The notes below the pieces were generated by a model. That model did not search any database and had not been told where the DNA came from. It was given only the letters and a program-made list of their open reading frames with translations. The position numbers and the translations under genes were made by a program. DNA of 64,000 nucleotides, from assembly GCA_001770935.1 (NCBI GenBank), contig MESI01000083.1, forward strand, positions 35,947-99,946. The letters are read 5' to 3'. This document shows positions 17,566 to 26,436 of this stretch, piece by piece (the first letter of the stretch is position 1; every line of letters starts with the position of its first letter). The stretch is from Burkholderiales bacterium RIFCSPLOWO2_12_FULL_61_40 (GTDB lineage: Bacteria > Pseudomonadota > Gammaproteobacteria > Burkholderiales > Burkholderiaceae_C).

Positions 17566-19349
17566 TTTTCGTTACTCCGCCCCGTCCACGCGACCGGATG
17601 AACGACCAGACCGCGATCCATCTTGATGTCAACCGGAGAAATGACCTTGATTCTGTACTGGCGGTCTTGGACATCAAGTGGTTTTTCGCCAGCCACTTGC
17701 CCTTCGGTAAAGCCATCAAAGATTCCAACCGAAACAATGTAATCGCCCTTACCGATAATCAAGGGTGAAAAATTTGCCTCAACCATTCCGGACCTGCAGT
17801 TATCCGTCGCGAAAAAGAATGGTGAAACAACCTGAGTGACGCATCGGCCATCCATACCATAAAAGCAGACGACGAATGCCATGCTGGCTATATTGCTCTT
17901 AGCTGTCCAGTGGATTTGCACTGTCAGCGTTTCGTTGAAGGCGAATACCCGGCGTGACTCACCAGCAACGTTGACGAAGTCCACCGAATCAATCCAGGCG
18001 GTACCTACGCCATAAACGAAATCAGATCGCGAAATCGTAGACTCCGAGGTGCTTGGATGTGCCTCACTGCCAAGGGGCTCGAACGAAAAAGTCTGGGACA
18101 ATGGTCCACTCACCGAACTCGTAGGTGAATGAAGCTTGCCGAGCGTAAGGTATTCCACACCATCAAATACCTGACAGAGAAGTTCATCCGCACCAGAGCA
18201 TCCACCGTGCATGACACGCACGGAAAATTCTTCAACCAGCCCCAAGCCGAGCGGCACGCGAATGCTCACAGGCGCATGCCGGTATTGACCGTTGCAGTCG
18301 ACAAACTGGCGGCAATTGCGCCCATCCTCGTCTGACTGCGGTGGCCCCCAGTCCATGTAACCCTTTGCCGTCAGGAGATGCACCCGCTGGCTTCTGTCGT
18401 CGTCAGCAGAAGCCCCTATCGTGACTTTCTCAATCACTTCGCCGCCTCGCTCCAACGCTATTTCGTAGAAACGAACTGGGTGGTTAGGCGGACCTCCGTT
18501 CGCAGCAATGAAACGCACGATAAATACGCGCTCAGTCTCATTGTCGGTCAGCATCTCACTGACATCACCCCTACTTAGCTTTAGGTTGATTGCACGAAGC
18601 CTGAGCTCTTCCTGTTTACGAATTGAAGCGGCATAAGACCGTCCAATCTCAATCGGATCACCATCGGCAACGATCCGCCCGCGCTCAATCCATACCGCAC
18701 GGTCGCAGATCATCTGAACCGCAGACATGTCATGAGATACGAACAACACCGTTGTGCCCTCCGCTGTTAAGGCGCGCATTCGCTTCGCAGATTTGCCTGC
18801 AAAATAAGCATCGCCAGCACCAAGAATTTCGTCAATAATCAAAATCTCTGGACGAATCGCCGTTGCAGCTGCAAACGCAAGCCGTGCATACATTCCAGCG
18901 GAGTACGTTTTGATTGGTTTATCAATGAAGTCTTCCAGCTCGGAAAACTCAAGTGCATCATCCAACAACGTGAGCGCCTTGCGTCCTGTGACGCCTTGAT
19001 AAGCAAACGATGACATTACGTTTTCCCTGCCGGTGAATTCAGGGTGGAATCCAGTACCCAGTTCCATTAGCGCCTGAACTTTGCCCCGCACAGCAATTTT
19101 GCCTTCGGTGGGTTGCAATAAATCAGCGATCAGTTTTAACAAGGTACTTTTGCCCGCACCGTTCCGACCAATTAGACCCAGTCGCTCACCAGGATTTATT
19201 TCAAGTGAAATATCGCGCAACGGCCAGAATTCATCGTAGCTGGATGAATGCACCGGCAAACCCAGCGCCTCCATCATTCGTAAACGGGGCGAACGGAAAA
19301 GACGATACATCTTGGACACTCCGTCCAAGGAAATAATCGGATCAGACAT
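17562..19349 (-). CDS. wzt: Polysaccharide ABC transporter ATP-binding protein Wzt
   Basis: A 595-residue ATPase that with Wzm exports lipid-linked polysaccharide across the inner membrane. The N-terminal ABC domain shows Walker A GRNGAGKST, the TYSAGMYARLAFA signature and Walker B EILIIDEILGAGD. Residues from about 250 on form a long C-terminal extension, larger than usual (about 345 residues), with repeated beta-rich segments; in Wzt proteins this domain recognises the modified chain end. The ATG at 19349 overlaps the wzm stop by 8 bases; a TTG nine bases upstream is less likely. Two Wzt-C-like modules in tandem are possible. Confidence 0.9.
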   Translation of the reverse strand: MSDPIISLDGVSKMYRLFRSPRLRMMEALGLPVHSSSYDEFWPLRDISLEINPGERLGLIGRNGAGKSTLLKLIADLLQPTEGKIAVRGKVQALMELGTGFHPEFTGRENVMSSFAYQGVTGRKALTLLDDALEFSELEDFIDKPIKTYSAGMYARLAFAAATAIRPEILIIDEILGAGDAYFAGKSAKRMRALTAEGTTVLFVSHDMSAVQMICDRAVWIERGRIVADGDPIEIGRSYAASIRKQEELRLRAINLKLSRGDVSEMLTDNETERVFIVRFIAANGGPPNHPVRFYEIALERGGEVIEKVTIGASADDDRSQRVHLLTAKGYMDWGPPQSDEDGRNCRQFVDCNGQYRHAPVSIRVPLGLGLVEEFSVRVMHGGCSGADELLCQVFDGVEYLTLGKLHSPTSSVSGPLSQTFSFEPLGSEAHPSTSESTISRSDFVYGVGTAWIDSVDFVNVAGESRRVFAFNETLTVQIHWTAKSNIASMAFVVCFYGMDGRCVTQVVSPFFFATDNCRSGMVEANFSPLIIGKGDYIVSVGIFDGFTEGQVAGEKPLDVQDRQYRIKVISPVDIKMDRGLVVHPVAWTGRSNEK

Positions 19350-20124
19350 AATCTGCAAACAAAGGCTTTAACCGTGTAAAGACAAATCCACCGACCAGCA
19401 GCATGCCTACGCTTATTAATGTGAAATCACCCAGTAATTCAAGATTTACTACACCAAGAAACAAAGCATCCCGGTAAATCATGATTAAATAGTAAAGCGG
19501 ATTTGGATACATGAATGGCAAAAGTTCGGGCGGAATCATGTCATGTGTGTACGCGATAGGTGACACTAGCATTAGGAAGAGAATAAGAATGGCCACCATC
19601 TGCCCTAAGTCTTGAATAAAGACATTTACCGCCGAAAACAACCAAATCACCCCAATGGTGAACAAAAGCTGCAACACCAAAATGAACGGTATGAGCAATT
19701 GCGTTGAATGGGCCATACCCTGCGTCCAAAGGACGATCAACAACAAAAACAGGCCAACGATCATCGTTACGCTGCTGGCCAGCACTGCTTTCACAGGAAT
19801 TAGTTCAATGGGAAACAGTGTGTTTTTTACAAGCCCCTTGTTCGATAGAACCGCGCTCACGCCGGTGCCCAAAGCCTCCGAAAAACCTAAAAAAGGTACT
19901 AGTCCACAAAAAATGAGAAGGACGTAATCTGTAGTGCCATAAGATGCGACACGAATACGAAAAATCATTGTGTAGACGACAGCATAAAGCCCCAAAAAAA
20001 GAATGGGGTAAAGAACCGTCCAAACTAAACCAAATACTGTACCTTTGAAGCGACTTCGTATGTCGGAAAGAGTCGTAGCCCAGAGAATGTGGCGATGCAA
20101 CCAAAGAATGTATAGCGCTCTCAT
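19342..20124 (-). CDS. wzm: Polysaccharide ABC transporter permease Wzm
   Basis: A 260-residue ABC-2 type permease with six hydrophobic segments. The typical N-terminal amphipathic start (LSDIRSRFKGTVFGLVWTVL) and the ending PLYYLIMIYRDALFLG block are visible. It forms the membrane channel for export of complete O-polysaccharide or capsule chains, with the Wzt ATPase encoded directly downstream. Start and stop overlap with both neighbours (ATGA with wbpI), so the genes are translationally coupled. Confidence 0.92.
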   Translation of the reverse strand: MRALYILWLHRHILWATTLSDIRSRFKGTVFGLVWTVLYPILFLGLYAVVYTMIFRIRVASYGTTDYVLLIFCGLVPFLGFSEALGTGVSAVLSNKGLVKNTLFPIELIPVKAVLASSVTMIVGLFLLLIVLWTQGMAHSTQLLIPFILVLQLLFTIGVIWLFSAVNVFIQDLGQMVAILILFLMLVSPIAYTHDMIPPELLPFMYPNPLYYLIMIYRDALFLGVVNLELLGDFTLISVGMLLVGGFVFTRLKPLFADYV

Positions 20125-21203
20125 GCGGATTGCCCAAAGATAGAAGCTATAACCAAAGATGAAGCAATGCCCGTACCGTATACATTAGGTTTTGTAACTA
20201 AAGGAGCCGCGTTTAGGCAGCCTTCAACGATACGTCTTGAATTAGCGCCTGCCAATTGATTCCATCCCAAATCAACCGTTTCGACCCACTCGGTCTCATC
20301 GCGCATGGTGATGCAGGGTACGCCGTAAAAGAAGGCTTCTTTTTGAACGCCGCCTGAATCAGTCAGGATGACGCGGGATGCCTGCTCCAAAGCCACCATG
20401 TCCAGAAAAGGCAGGGGGTCGGTGACGGTCAGCTGGGCCAGCAGGGGAACCAAGCCGTAGTCGCCAATGAGCTTGCGGGTACGGGGATGCAGAGGCAACA
20501 CAACCGGCAACTGGGTAGCGATTTCGGCCAGGGCGGAAAGAATTGAGCTGAGCCGCTGGGGATCGTCGGTATTTTCTGCGCGATGGCAGGTGGCCAGTGC
20601 AAATGCACCAGGTGTTAAGCCCAAAGTTTGCAGGATCGTGCTGTTTTGTCGGGCACGGTCACGGTAAAACAGGGCTACGTCGTACATCACGTCACCGACG
20701 TTGTGGACTCCCCGCCTGACCCCTTCGGTCTTCAAGTTGTTAACGGCTGTTTCGGTGGGGCAAAACAGCAGCGACGAGACGCGGTCTGCCAGTATGCGGT
20801 TCACCTCTTCCGGCATGCGCATATTGAAGGAGCGCAAACCGGCTTCAATGTGCGCAACCGGGATGTGCAGTTTGGCCGCCGCCAAAGCGCCAGCCAAGGT
20901 CGAATTGGTGTCGCCGTAGATTAGCAACCAATCAGGCTTTTCTTGCAGCAGAACATTTTCTACTGCCTCCAGCATGCGCCCCGTCATGGCACCATGCTGG
21001 CCGCCTGAAATTTCCAGGTTGTGCTTGGGGTGGGGAATGTCGAGCTCTTCGAAGAAGACCTTGGACATGTTGTCGTCGTAGTGCTGGCCTGTGTGAACCA
21101 GTACCTCTTCGATTTGCCCAGCGTAATCATTACGGATGACCCGAGACACTGCGGCGGCCTTGATAAACTGGGGGCGAGCCCCAACGACGGTGACGATCTT
21201 CAA
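20121..21203 (-). CDS. wbpI: UDP-2,3-diacetamido-2,3-dideoxyglucuronic acid 2-epimerase (WbpI-like)
   Basis: A 360-residue non-hydrolysing UDP-sugar 2-epimerase (WecB/WbpI family): GARPQFIKAAAVSR at the start, VHTGQHYDDNMS, YGDTNSTLAGALAAAK, HIEAGLRSFNMRMPEEVNR and LTDSGGVQKEAFFYGVPC. The FNMRMPEE form and the neighbourhood of wbpA, wbpB, wbpD and wbpE point to WbpI, which converts UDP-GlcNAc3NAcA to UDP-ManNAc3NAcA, rather than WecB acting on UDP-GlcNAc. Start and stop overlap adjacent genes. Confidence 0.85.
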   Translation of the reverse strand: MKIVTVVGARPQFIKAAAVSRVIRNDYAGQIEEVLVHTGQHYDDNMSKVFFEELDIPHPKHNLEISGGQHGAMTGRMLEAVENVLLQEKPDWLLIYGDTNSTLAGALAAAKLHIPVAHIEAGLRSFNMRMPEEVNRILADRVSSLLFCPTETAVNNLKTEGVRRGVHNVGDVMYDVALFYRDRARQNSTILQTLGLTPGAFALATCHRAENTDDPQRLSSILSALAEIATQLPVVLPLHPRTRKLIGDYGLVPLLAQLTVTDPLPFLDMVALEQASRVILTDSGGVQKEAFFYGVPCITMRDETEWVETVDLGWNQLAGANSRRIVEGCLNAAPLVTKPNVYGTGIASSLVIASIFGQSA

Positions 21204-22312
21204 GCTACCGCCTCCGCAACAGCATTAATAATGCGTTCTTGAGTAGCAAGTTCAATGTACGGATGCATGGGCAAACTGAACACCCTGGCGGCAACGGCCT
21301 CTGCGTTTTTCAAGCTACCGGAAATACGACACAAATCTCGGTAAGCGGGTTGCTGATGCAGTGGCACTGGGTAGTGAACGGCCGTTGGAACGCCAGCATT
21401 CTTGAGCCGCTCCAGGACGACCTCGCGGTTTTCAACCTGAACGGTGAACTGCCCCCAAACGCAGCTTCTATCTGCGCGAACGGTCAGTTGCTGGACCGAC
21501 AGAAGGTTATTCAGAAGTTCTAAATATCGCTCACCCGCTTGGAGACGTTGCTCGATTTCCCAATCGAAATGATCGAGTTTCGCAAGAACGACGGCGCACT
21601 GCAACGTGTCCATGCGTCCGCCCACACCAATCCGGGTGTGGTAGTAGCGGCGCTCCTGGCCGTGGACGCGAACTTCGCGCATGGCTTTGGCTAGGGCATC
21701 GTCGTTGGTGAAGATGGCGCCACCATCCCCATAGCAACCGAGCGGCTTGCTGGGGAAGAAACTGGTGCAGCCGATGGTTGACAAATTGCAGGTCTTGCGG
21801 CCTTTGTAAGTCGCACCAAAACTCTGAGCGGCATCTTCAATCACAGGAATACCGCCTTGCCGCGCGGCAATGGTATTGATTTCATCCATGTCCGCAACCT
21901 GCCCGTATAGCGAAACCGGCATGATGGCTTTGGTCTTGGCGGTAATCGCTGCTTCAACCAACGCTGGATTGATGTTGCAGGTGTCGGGTTGAACGTCGAC
22001 GAACACCGGGACCGCTCCGATCAACGCAATCACTTCTGCGGTCGCGACAAAAGTGAATGGCGTGGTGATCACTTCATCGCCCGGCTTGATGCCAAGAGCC
22101 ATGAGCGAAATCAACAGCGCCTCAGTACCGGATGCCACCGTGATGCAATGCTTCGCGTCGGTATAGGCCTCGAGCCGTTCTTCCAACTCCCGAACTTCGG
22201 GGCCCATGATGTATTGACCGTGGTCAAGAACACGCTGTATGCGCGCATCGATTGCTGGTTTCAGGTCAGCGTATTGAGCCTTGAGATCAATGAATTCTAT
22301 TTTTTTTCTCAT
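21200..22312 (-). CDS. wbpE: WbpE-like PLP-dependent aminotransferase (DegT/DnrJ/EryC1)
   Basis: A 370-residue sugar aminotransferase. It contains [48 protein letters not shown] and the PLP lysine K189 in [17 protein letters not shown]. WbpE adds the amino group at C3 of UDP-3-keto-GlcNAcA using glutamate. The close match of these blocks to Pseudomonas WbpE plus neighbours makes the assignment firm. The gene overlaps wbpD and wbpI by 4 bases each. Confidence 0.92.
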   Translation of the reverse strand: MRKKIEFIDLKAQYADLKPAIDARIQRVLDHGQYIMGPEVRELEERLEAYTDAKHCITVASGTEALLISLMALGIKPGDEVITTPFTFVATAEVIALIGAVPVFVDVQPDTCNINPALVEAAITAKTKAIMPVSLYGQVADMDEINTIAARQGGIPVIEDAAQSFGATYKGRKTCNLSTIGCTSFFPSKPLGCYGDGGAIFTNDDALAKAMREVRVHGQERRYYHTRIGVGGRMDTLQCAVVLAKLDHFDWEIEQRLQAGERYLELLNNLLSVQQLTVRADRSCVWGQFTVQVENREVVLERLKNAGVPTAVHYPVPLHQQPAYRDLCRISGSLKNAEAVAARVFSLPMHPYIELATQERIINAVAEAVA

Positions 22313-22869
22313 AGCAGAGTGCAGGTGGATTCTTCAATACGGTAAGTTGATCCGCAGTTGCAAAGCACGTTTCCCATCCCCTTTAGCTGGACGCCGCAGC
22401 TGCACATCCAGCCCCGACGCTTAGCAGGCACACCCAGCATCAGCGCATAAGCCGGTACGTCACGATTTACAACAGTTCCGGCGCCAACAAAGGCGTGCTC
22501 TCCAATAGTGGTGCCGCATACGATAGTGCAGTTGGCACCCAGGGTGGCACCGCGGCGCACCAGGGTCTGGCGGTATTCGTTTTTACGGGTGATGGCAGAG
22601 CGCGGGTTGTAAACATTGGTAAAAACCATGCTGGGGCCGCAAAATACGTCATCTTCAAGCCGCACCGCGTCGTAGACCGACACGTTGTTCTGAATCTTGA
22701 CGTTATTGCCGATTACGACGTCATTGCCGACGTAGACGTTTTGACCAAGGGAGCAGCCGTCCCCGATTTGCGCGCCCGGTGAAACATGCACCCAATGCCA
22801 AACACGGGAACCAGCACCGATTTGTGCACCAGGGTCAACAATCGCAGTGGGATGGATGGTCACTGTCAT
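22309..22869 (-). CDS. wbpD: WbpD-like UDP-sugar N-acetyltransferase (left-handed beta helix)
   Basis: A 186-residue hexapeptide-repeat acetyltransferase; repeats such as [19 protein letters not shown] and [14 protein letters not shown] cover residues 8-150. It acetylates the C3 amino group to make UDP-GlcNAc3NAcA. The C-terminus has CSCG and CNCG pairs, a small Cys-rich tail seen in this subfamily. The ATG at 22869 follows the wbpB stop by one base; upstream codons in frame are not conserved-looking. Confidence 0.92.
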   Translation of the reverse strand: MTVTIHPTAIVDPGAQIGAGSRVWHWVHVSPGAQIGDGCSLGQNVYVGNDVVIGNNVKIQNNVSVYDAVRLEDDVFCGPSMVFTNVYNPRSAITRKNEYRQTLVRRGATLGANCTIVCGTTIGEHAFVGAGTVVNRDVPAYALMLGVPAKRRGWMCSCGVQLKGMGNVLCNCGSTYRIEESTCTLL

Positions 22870-22870
22870 A

Positions 22871-23932
22871 TCAGTAGTCCAGCGGTAGCGCAATGCGCTT
22901 ACCATCTCTGGCCGACAAATAGGCTGCGACAAGAGTTTCCAGCGACCTCAGGCCTTCACGACCGTCCGTTTCAGGTGCAGCTTCACCGCGCAGAACTTTG
23001 ATGACGTTATCGAAATACATAGGATGGCCAAAACCATAAACGGAGGTTGTTTCGTAGCTGGCCTGCTTTACTCTTTCATCGTCAACATGCGGTTCAGAGA
23101 ACTCCCAATGCTGAATTTCGTTCACAGCCATGCCACCAACTCGCACCGTTCCCTTTTCTCCCAGAATGGTGATACTTCCCTCCAGATTTTTAGGATAGGT
23201 CAACATAGTCACATTCATGGAACCCAATGCGCCTGAACGCCACTTGACACTGATGACGCCCGTATCTTCAACCTCTATGTTGCGAGCAAGCGTAGCCGTA
23301 TAGGCCTGAATGCTTTCAATAGGGCCAATCAACCAGTCAAGTAAGTCGACATAGTGACTCGCCTGATTCATAAACGCACCTCCGTCAAACTCCCAGGTGC
23401 CACGCCATGCTGCACTGTCGTAATACTCTTGGGGCCGTGTCCAGAACACGTTGAGGTTAACCATGTAAATTCGCCCAAACCGACCTTGCTCAACCGCTCG
23501 CTTGAGCAACTGCAGAGTGGCGTTGCGGCGATTTTGTTTGACTACAAAAAGTCGCACATTGGCGTCATCACACGCTCTGACCATTCGCAAGCCGTCATGC
23601 CAGCGAGTTGCCATTGGCTTCTCGGTCATGACATGACGCCCCGATGCCGCAACATCAATTGCTTGTTCTGGATGCAAGCCACTGGGGGTGGTCAGAATGA
23701 CAATATCGGCGCAGGTGTCTGCGAGCAGACTGCTCAGGCTAGAAAACGGCTTTGCACCCGTCAACTTGGCCGCCGCCTCAAGCGCCTTAGGATCAACATC
23801 GCACACACTGACCAACTCAGCACGATCAGCATGCTGCTTTAAAGCCGCAAAGTGATTTTGAGCAATACGGCCACACCCAACAAGGGCAAAACGAATTTTT
23901 CGATCCGTAATTGGAGCGGGAAAGTGGCGCAT
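22871..23932 (-). CDS. wbpB: WbpB-like UDP-N-acetyl-glucosaminuronate 3-dehydrogenase (Gfo/Idh/MocA)
   Basis: A 353-residue oxidoreductase with Rossmann motif [13 protein letters not shown], the catalytic EKPMA block and [18 protein letters not shown]. WbpB oxidises C3 of UDP-GlcNAcA before transamination by WbpE. The start lies 2 bases after the wbpA stop. Order in transcription is wbpA, wbpB, wbpD, wbpE, wbpI, matching a single pathway. Confidence 0.9.
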   Translation of the reverse strand: MRHFPAPITDRKIRFALVGCGRIAQNHFAALKQHADRAELVSVCDVDPKALEAAAKLTGAKPFSSLSSLLADTCADIVILTTPSGLHPEQAIDVAASGRHVMTEKPMATRWHDGLRMVRACDDANVRLFVVKQNRRNATLQLLKRAVEQGRFGRIYMVNLNVFWTRPQEYYDSAAWRGTWEFDGGAFMNQASHYVDLLDWLIGPIESIQAYTATLARNIEVEDTGVISVKWRSGALGSMNVTMLTYPKNLEGSITILGEKGTVRVGGMAVNEIQHWEFSEPHVDDERVKQASYETTSVYGFGHPMYFDNVIKVLRGEAAPETDGREGLRSLETLVAAYLSARDGKRIALPLDY

Positions 23933-23934
23933 GT

Positions 23935-25239
23935 TCAGGCCTTTACGATATGGTCAGCGGAGGTAAGATAGCGGCCACGAGAGTCAACGATCAGCTTCGC
24001 ACGCTCTTTAATGAGATCGTAGTCGAATTTGTCATGGTCAGTTGCCAGAAGCACACAGTCGTATGTGGATATAGTTTCACGGGATAGCGGAACACTAGAC
24101 AACTCAAAATGGTGTTCGCGCATCTTTGGAAAGGTGGGGATATGCGGATCACTGTAAGCGACCTCAGCTCCTAAATCACGGAGCTTTTCCATCAGCACAA
24201 CCGAGGGAGATTCGCGCATGTCGTCTACATTTTTCTTATACGCGATGCCCAACACCAAAATTCGACTGCCATTGATTGCTTTCTTTGCCGAATTCAAAGC
24301 AGATGCAACTTTTGTAATCACATAGTTTGGCATTGATGAATTGACCTCCCCAGCCAACTCAATGAAACGGGTATGCACGCCGTATTCACGCGCCTTCCAT
24401 GTCAGATAAAAGGGGTCAATTGGAATACAGTGTCCGCCCAAACCAGGTCCTGGGTAATAAGGAACAAAACCAAATGGCTTGGTTGCTGCCGCACGGATAA
24501 CTTCATGGATATCGATGTCCATCTTGTCCGCTATGATCTTCATTTCGTTGACCAAGCCTATATTCACGGCGCGATGAATGTTTTCAAGCAACTTTGTCAA
24601 TTCAGCAGCTCGAGTGGAACTCACAGAAACGACTTTATCGATTACCTGCCCATAAAGCGCCAGACCCACCTCGAGACATGCTGCAGTACGTCCACCACAG
24701 ACTTTGGGAATAGTGCGAGTCGTGAAGGTAGGGTTGCCTGGATCTTCGCGTTCTGGTGAAAAAACAAGAAAAATATTCTTGCCGACTTTCAACCCATCGG
24801 ATTCAACTCGCGGCAGCAATTCTTCATCAGTTGTACCCGGATAAGTCGTGCTTTCCAAAGAAACAACTTGACCAGCACGAAGATAGGGAAGCAGAGAGTC
24901 AGTAGTATCAAGAACGAAACTAAGGTCTGGTTCACGGTATTTGTTGAGCGGAGTTGGCACACAAAGAATCAGGGCATCCGCTTCCGACACCCGTGAAAAA
25001 TTTGTCGTCGCCTCGAACCCCTTGCTGACAGCCACCTGAATTAAAATCTCAGGAATGTGTTCGATGTAACTTTCACCTTTAGATAAGGCATCAACTTTTG
25101 ATTGATCAATATCAAAACCAATCACCTTGTATCCAACTTCGATATAGCGGAGCATCAGGGGCAACCCCACATAACCAAGACCCACAATACCAATCACCGC
25201 ACGCTTATCTTGAAACTTTTGAATCAGGTTGGTTTTCAA
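23935..25239 (-). CDS. wbpA: UDP-N-acetyl-D-glucosamine 6-dehydrogenase (WbpA)
   Basis: A 434-residue UDP-sugar dehydrogenase of the WbpA/WecC class: NAD motif [12 protein letters not shown], central [11 protein letters not shown] and C-terminal [16 protein letters not shown]. It oxidises UDP-GlcNAc to UDP-GlcNAcA, the first step toward the diacetamido-mannuronic acid. The start is a TTG at 25239, supported by GGAG seven bases upstream; no in-frame ATG fits. It is the first gene of the minus-strand polysaccharide operon. Confidence 0.92.
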   Translation of the reverse strand: MKTNLIQKFQDKRAVIGIVGLGYVGLPLMLRYIEVGYKVIGFDIDQSKVDALSKGESYIEHIPEILIQVAVSKGFEATTNFSRVSEADALILCVPTPLNKYREPDLSFVLDTTDSLLPYLRAGQVVSLESTTYPGTTDEELLPRVESDGLKVGKNIFLVFSPEREDPGNPTFTTRTIPKVCGGRTAACLEVGLALYGQVIDKVVSVSSTRAAELTKLLENIHRAVNIGLVNEMKIIADKMDIDIHEVIRAAATKPFGFVPYYPGPGLGGHCIPIDPFYLTWKAREYGVHTRFIELAGEVNSSMPNYVITKVASALNSAKKAINGSRILVLGIAYKKNVDDMRESPSVVLMEKLRDLGAEVAYSDPHIPTFPKMREHHFELSSVPLSRETISTYDCVLLATDHDKFDYDLIKERAKLIVDSRGRYLTSADHIVKA

Positions 25240-25585
25240 TTAAATTCTCCACATATCGTTTTGTTTGCCGTATAGCAGCGCCCACACTCTGCCTTCATTG
25301 ATCATTCTTGATTTGCTGTTCCAGCTTTATTCTCATATGCATCCAAACCTCTCTTCAAGAGGACTTAAATTTCAAATAATTGAAGTGAGAGAGAGGGGGG
25401 GGTGGGGGGGAGGCATTGCAGCCCTCTTTGAAGCTGAAGCCTATGCAACCCTGTACAAAATCTAATACTTATTTTTGTTACAGATTTTAACACGACTCAT
25501 GTTTGGCCTATCCAAGCTCCACCTGCAATGAAAACTAAACGCTTCAAGCTTGACATGGCGCAAGTGCTGCGACAATCTCGCTCCT
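25240..25585. promoter_or_regulatory. Intergenic leader between polysaccharide operon and purU
   Basis: No gene is seen in these 346 bases. The left part is the likely leader and promoter region of the wbpA operon (minus strand), AT-rich around 25240-25380. It contains the G8-T-G7 run at 25395-25410. TTGACA at 25550-25555 could be a -35 element for purU, but no good -10 follows at 17 bases. Confidence 0.4.
25395..25410. repeat. G8-T-G7 homopolymeric tract
   Basis: Eight G, one T, then seven G on the plus strand, preceded by a GAGAGA run. It lies about 155 bases upstream of the polysaccharide operon start. Such tracts are prone to slippage, can form G-quadruplexes, and could also be a sequencing or assembly weak spot. 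Confidence 0.7.
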
Positions 25586-26434
25586 ATGAATAAGACCTAT
25601 ATTCTTACCCTTTCATGCCCCGACCGGCTGGGTCTGGTCCACGCCGTGTCCGGTTTCCTGATGGAGCGCAGCGGCAATATTGAAGAGGCCGCGCAGTACA
25701 ACGACCCCGACACCGGCCTGTTTTTCATGCGGGTGCAATTCAGCTGCACGCAACTCACCCATGAGGATTTGCGCACCCAACTGGAATTTTTCGCCTCCCC
25801 CTTCAGCATGCAATGGAGCTTGCACGCCACGGCGCAGCCCATGCGCACGGTGCTGCTGGTCAGCAAAGAGGGGCACTGCCTTAACGACCTGCTGTTCCGC
25901 TGGAAAAGCGGCCTGCTGCCGCTGGACATCCGGGCCATCATCTCCAACCACCGCGAGTTCTACCAGCTGGCGGCCAGTTACAACGTGCCGTTTCACCACC
26001 TCCCGGTGACGGCGGCCACCAAGGCGCAGGTGGAGACCCGGCAACTCGAAATCATCGAAGCCGAGGGTGCAGAGCTGGTGGTGCTGGCGCGTTACATGCA
26101 AATCTTGAGCGACGAGCTGTGCCGCAAGCTCTCGGGCCGGGCCATCAACATCCACCACTCCTTTTTGCCCAGCTTCAAGGGTGCCAAGCCCTATTACCAG
26201 GCGCACGACCGGGGGGTCAAACTGATTGGCGCCACCGCCCACTACGTGACCGCCGACCTGGACGAAGGCCCCATCATCGAACAAGACGTGGCCCGTGTGG
26301 ACCACAGCAAAACGGTGGAAGACCTGACGACCCAGGGCCGTGACACTGAAAGCCAGGTGCTGGCCCGTGCCGTCAAGTGGCACAGTGAGCACCGGGTGCT
26401 CATCAACGGCCACAAGACCGTGATTTTCAAATAG
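25586..26434 (+). CDS. purU: Formyltetrahydrofolate deformylase
   Basis: A 282-residue PurU: an N-terminal ACT domain (YILTLSCPDRLGLVHAVSGF) followed by a formyltransferase-fold domain with NINHHSF-type block (INIHHSFLPSFKGAKPY), HYVTADLDEGPIIEQD and the final VFLNGHKTVIF-like end. It hydrolyses 10-formyl-THF to formate and THF, balancing one-carbon pools for purine synthesis. The ATG at 25586 fits the family start. It is convergent with the chemoreceptor gene, with only 2 bases between the stops. Confidence 0.95.
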   Translation: MNKTYILTLSCPDRLGLVHAVSGFLMERSGNIEEAAQYNDPDTGLFFMRVQFSCTQLTHEDLRTQLEFFASPFSMQWSLHATAQPMRTVLLVSKEGHCLNDLLFRWKSGLLPLDIRAIISNHREFYQLAASYNVPFHHLPVTAATKAQVETRQLEIIEAEGAELVVLARYMQILSDELCRKLSGRAINIHHSFLPSFKGAKPYYQAHDRGVKLIGATAHYVTADLDEGPIIEQDVARVDHSKTVEDLTTQGRDTESQVLARAVKWHSEHRVLINGHKTVIFK

Positions 26435-26436
26435 GC

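Noticed and set aside
25240..25585. Possible JUMPstart/ops element for RfaH upstream of the polysaccharide operon
   Set aside because: I looked for GGCGGTAG on the minus strand in this leader and did not find it.
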